10,877 nucleotides of DNA from Dinochytrium kinnereticum (Eukaryota > Chytridiomycota > Chytridiomycetes > Chytridiales > Chytridiaceae). This document shows positions 9,083 to 10,877 of the stretch, piece after piece. The notes under the pieces are model-generated. The model had not been told where the DNA came from, made no database searches, and was given only the letters and a program-made list of their open reading frames with translations. Each line of letters starts with the position of its first letter. Positions within the stretch are counted from its first letter, which is position 1. Both the position numbers and the translations under genes were made by a program. The DNA lies in the NCBI GenBank assembly GCA_027604005.1, contig JADGJT010000509.1, forward strand, positions 1 to 10,877, in the 5' to 3' direction.

Positions 9083-9088
9083 TTTATT
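9083..9088 (-). terminator. Poly(A) signal containing the sirtuin stop codon
   Basis: AATAAA on the minus strand includes the TAA stop (9086-9084) of the sirtuin gene. The remodeller ATG follows 56 bases downstream. Confidence 0.55.
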
Positions 9089-10376
9089 TGTTTCTGTTCT
9101 TCTGCTTCTCGTCGAGATAGAGGTCTTTGAACGCATCCCCAAGCATCGCATCGATGGCTGAAACACCAACCGGTGAGCTCGGTGTGCTTAAGCTAGTAGT
9201 GCGCGTGGTTTGAATAGGTGATAAAGGAAATGGCTTGGGCTGGCCCTCTAAAGAAATCCTCCCATGCTCAAAACTCATCAGCTCCTCCAGCTCGCTCCCA
9301 AAACCCAATAGCTCCGCCAGCTTCCGACAACCCTCATCGCAATCCCCCAAGAAGACGGCATCTCTTCTATATTCGGCTTCTTCGCCAGTAAAATCAAAAC
9401 CTTTTGACCCACCAACTCCCACCACCTCGCGATTAATGAGAAGCCGTGGTGTTTTTGCAGATACCCGGGAAATTAATGAGGCGAAAGGATGAACTTTAAG
9501 GGAAGTTCCGATCACGATCAAGGCATCGGCTTGACGTAGATCAGATGGGTGTAATGTCCAGAATCGGGAAGGTAAGGACTCCCCAAAAAAGGTTATATCT
9601 GGCTTCACTAGGCCTTTGCAGTTCTCGCAAATGGGTATTTCTCCTGAAAATATCTTGGATTTGACCCATTCCTGTGAATACGCCTTGCCGCATGCTGGGG
9701 ATGTGGGCGGCTGTGGGATATCATCATCGGAATCGTAGTGTTCTCTTGGTGGTGCTCTCCCACCAACACATCTCGCAGTTGCAAAAGATCCATGAGCTTC
9801 AACCAATAAAGATTCGGGTATTCCAGCAACTCTCTCCAGTGTGTCGATATTTTGCGTGTAGTTCCGTACCAACATATTCTTATCCGCCAGCAAACGTGTA
9901 AAGTAATGGCATTTCGTTGGCTTAAAAAGTCCAGGGAACAGCTCCTTGGCAAGTGCAAAAAAAGGTTCTGGTCTTGACCTTAAATTGAATCAGATATGAA
10001 CAGCTTAAAGTTGAATAAACCTGAAGTATGAGATATCAAAAACCGCTTCAGGATAAGGTAGCCCAAATTTCGCCAGATTATCGTAGAGTCCTGTCCCAGC
10101 CGACCGGAAATCCGGTATTCCAGCAGATGTCGAGATACCAGCTCCCGTCATCACCACAATCTTCTTGCATTCATTGGCTTTCAGGTACTTCACAAAGGAT
10201 TCGATGGATGAGTCTTCGAGGATGTTCAAGGATGGAAACTTCAGCTTTCGCTCCAGGGGCGTCAGGTTCCGGTCCACCGGAGGCGCCCTTGCGCCGCTTT
10301 CTTTCCCAAAGAAGACGTCAATGTCGTCCTCGTCTTCGTCCAGCTTTGGTGCTGACCGCCACTTGTCGCCAGCCAT
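9084..10376 (-). CDS. HST2: SIRT2/Hst2-type NAD-dependent protein deacetylase
   Basis: Exons 10376-10021, 9978-9764 and 9694-9084 total 1182 nt, 393 residues. Class I sirtuins remove acetyl groups from lysines of histones and other proteins, consuming NAD. Visible motifs: [14 protein letters not shown] (about 78-91, NAD pocket), TGLYDNL, the SIRT2-typical [13 protein letters not shown] and [21 protein letters not shown] (159-167), catalytic His181 in EAHGSF, zinc ligands C189/C192 and C213/C216, [25 protein letters not shown] and LLINRE. An acidic tail-like segment precedes the core (residues 12-20), and about 60 Ser/Thr/Pro-rich residues follow it. Intron 1 is 42 nt. Intron 2 (69 nt) is stopless and 3n long. 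An in-frame ATG at 10394 would add six residues; 10376 is chosen as giving MAGDKW. The symbol reflects family resemblance, not proven orthology. The next gene starts only 56 bp downstream. Confidence 0.93.
9695..9763 (-). other. Stopless 69-nt intron inside the sirtuin zinc motif
   Basis: The donor GTGGGA follows a phase-1 G (9764), and the acceptor CCCCAG ends at 9695. Removal joins CV to AC and restores the canonical CxxC zinc pair (ARCVACGKAYS). Kept, it adds 23 in-frame residues that are rich in Asp and Pro and separate the two cysteines by 25 residues. Confidence 0.75.
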
Positions 10377-10553
10377 GACACACCACACGAACACTGGGGG
10401 TGGGACAAGGATGTGTCGTCACAACGTCTGAGAAAATAAATGAGATGAAGGGTACACGGCGCATCTAGGGCCTCTGGTCGCATTCCTTCAAGGTCAGGCA
10501 AATGAAGTAGGTTTGATGTCAAGAACCTTTGCAAACTGCAAATATCTCTTTAT
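10377..10553 (-). other. Intergenic region, peroxiredoxin 3' end to sirtuin start
   Basis: These 177 bases must hold the end of the peroxiredoxin transcript and the promoter of the sirtuin. No TATA box or known operator was recognised. Confidence 0.5.
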
Positions 10554-10554
10554 T
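10549..10554 (-). terminator. Poly(A) signal overlapping the peroxiredoxin stop codon
   Basis: The gene ends TGAATAAAG, the same nine bases as the end of the remodeller gene, with AATAAA starting at the last base of TGA. Confidence 0.6.
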
Positions 10555-10858
10555 CAGTTGACCGACTTGAAATAGTCCTTGGCCTTGATGGGGTCAGCCA
10601 CCATCGTCTTGCTTCCCTTCTTCCAGTTCGCAGGGCAAACATCACCATGCTTTTCATTGAACTATGAGAAAACTTGTTAGAAACCCATTTGAATATAAGG
10701 ATAATGACCTGAAGAGCCTCAACTAGACGCAAAGTCTCGTCAACAGATCTTCCCACACCAAGATCGTTGATAGAGATGTGGCGGACAATCTGCTTGGGAT
10801 CGATGATGAAAGTTCCACGAAGCGCCAGGCCTGCATCAGGCCCAGACTCAATCAAAAC
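10554..10858 (-). CDS. 2-Cys peroxiredoxin, C-terminal part
   Basis: Two exons are visible, 10858-10709 and 10661-10554, joined across a 47-nt intron (10708-10662), giving the last 85 residues of a family of about 195-200. Typical 2-Cys peroxiredoxins (Tsa1/AhpC-Prx1) reduce hydrogen peroxide and organic peroxides using thioredoxin. Seen here: [37 protein letters not shown], the resolving cysteine in [11 protein letters not shown], and a C-terminal KDYF whose YF pair is the feature linked in this family to sensitivity to over-oxidation. The peroxidatic cysteine lies outside the window. A 3' splice site (AG at 10860-10859, preceded by G and a run of 13 T on the minus strand) marks the start of the first visible exon, at the usual boundary before VLIES. 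The rest lies beyond the right edge. Confidence 0.95.
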
Positions 10859-10877
10859 CTTTTCAAAAAAAAAAAAA

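Overview
This is a nuclear fungal window. It is gene-dense, with spliceosomal introns mostly 35-55 nt long (GT...AG ends, often a CTAAC, CTAAT or CTGAC-type branch site close to the 3' splice site), AATAAA poly(A) signals and very short intergenic gaps. The intron density rules out a budding yeast of the Saccharomyces type. Basidiomycota, Taphrinomycotina or an early-diverging lineage all remain possible, and I cannot decide between them from sequence alone.

Layout from left to right: (1) the 3' end of an unrecognised plus-strand gene (3-221), then about 390 bp without a convincing gene; (2) a four-exon maltose/galactoside O-acetyltransferase-type gene on the minus strand (608-1391); (3) a divergent intergenic region with a CCAT/CCCAT microsatellite; (4) the 40S ribosomal protein S2 gene on the plus strand (1784-2644, one intron); (5) a 6.3-kb minus-strand gene (2740-9027) that I reconstruct as 34 exons encoding a 1602-residue SNF2-family chromatin remodeller of the ATRX/ARIP4 group, with a SAM domain at its extreme N-terminus; (6) a SIRT2/Hst2-type sirtuin on the minus strand (9084-10376, three exons); (7) the C-terminal exons of a typical 2-Cys peroxiredoxin on the minus strand (10554 to the window edge).

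The peroxiredoxin, sirtuin and remodeller lie head to tail on one strand with gaps of 177 and 56 bp. In all three the AATAAA poly(A) signal overlaps the stop codon, so 3' UTRs must be very short. The remodeller and RPS2 are convergent, with stop codons 95 bp apart. An NAD-dependent deacetylase next to an ATP-dependent remodeller is suggestive of chromatin function, but adjacency in a compact fungal genome is weak evidence for a shared pathway.

The exon models were built by hand. The summed coding lengths are divisible by three, and every family motif is restored at the proposed junctions. The most notable items are the SAM-SNF2 fusion, the extreme intron density with 17-nt microexons in the helicase core, and stopless introns of 3n length, one of which interrupts the sirtuin zinc CxxC motif exactly.
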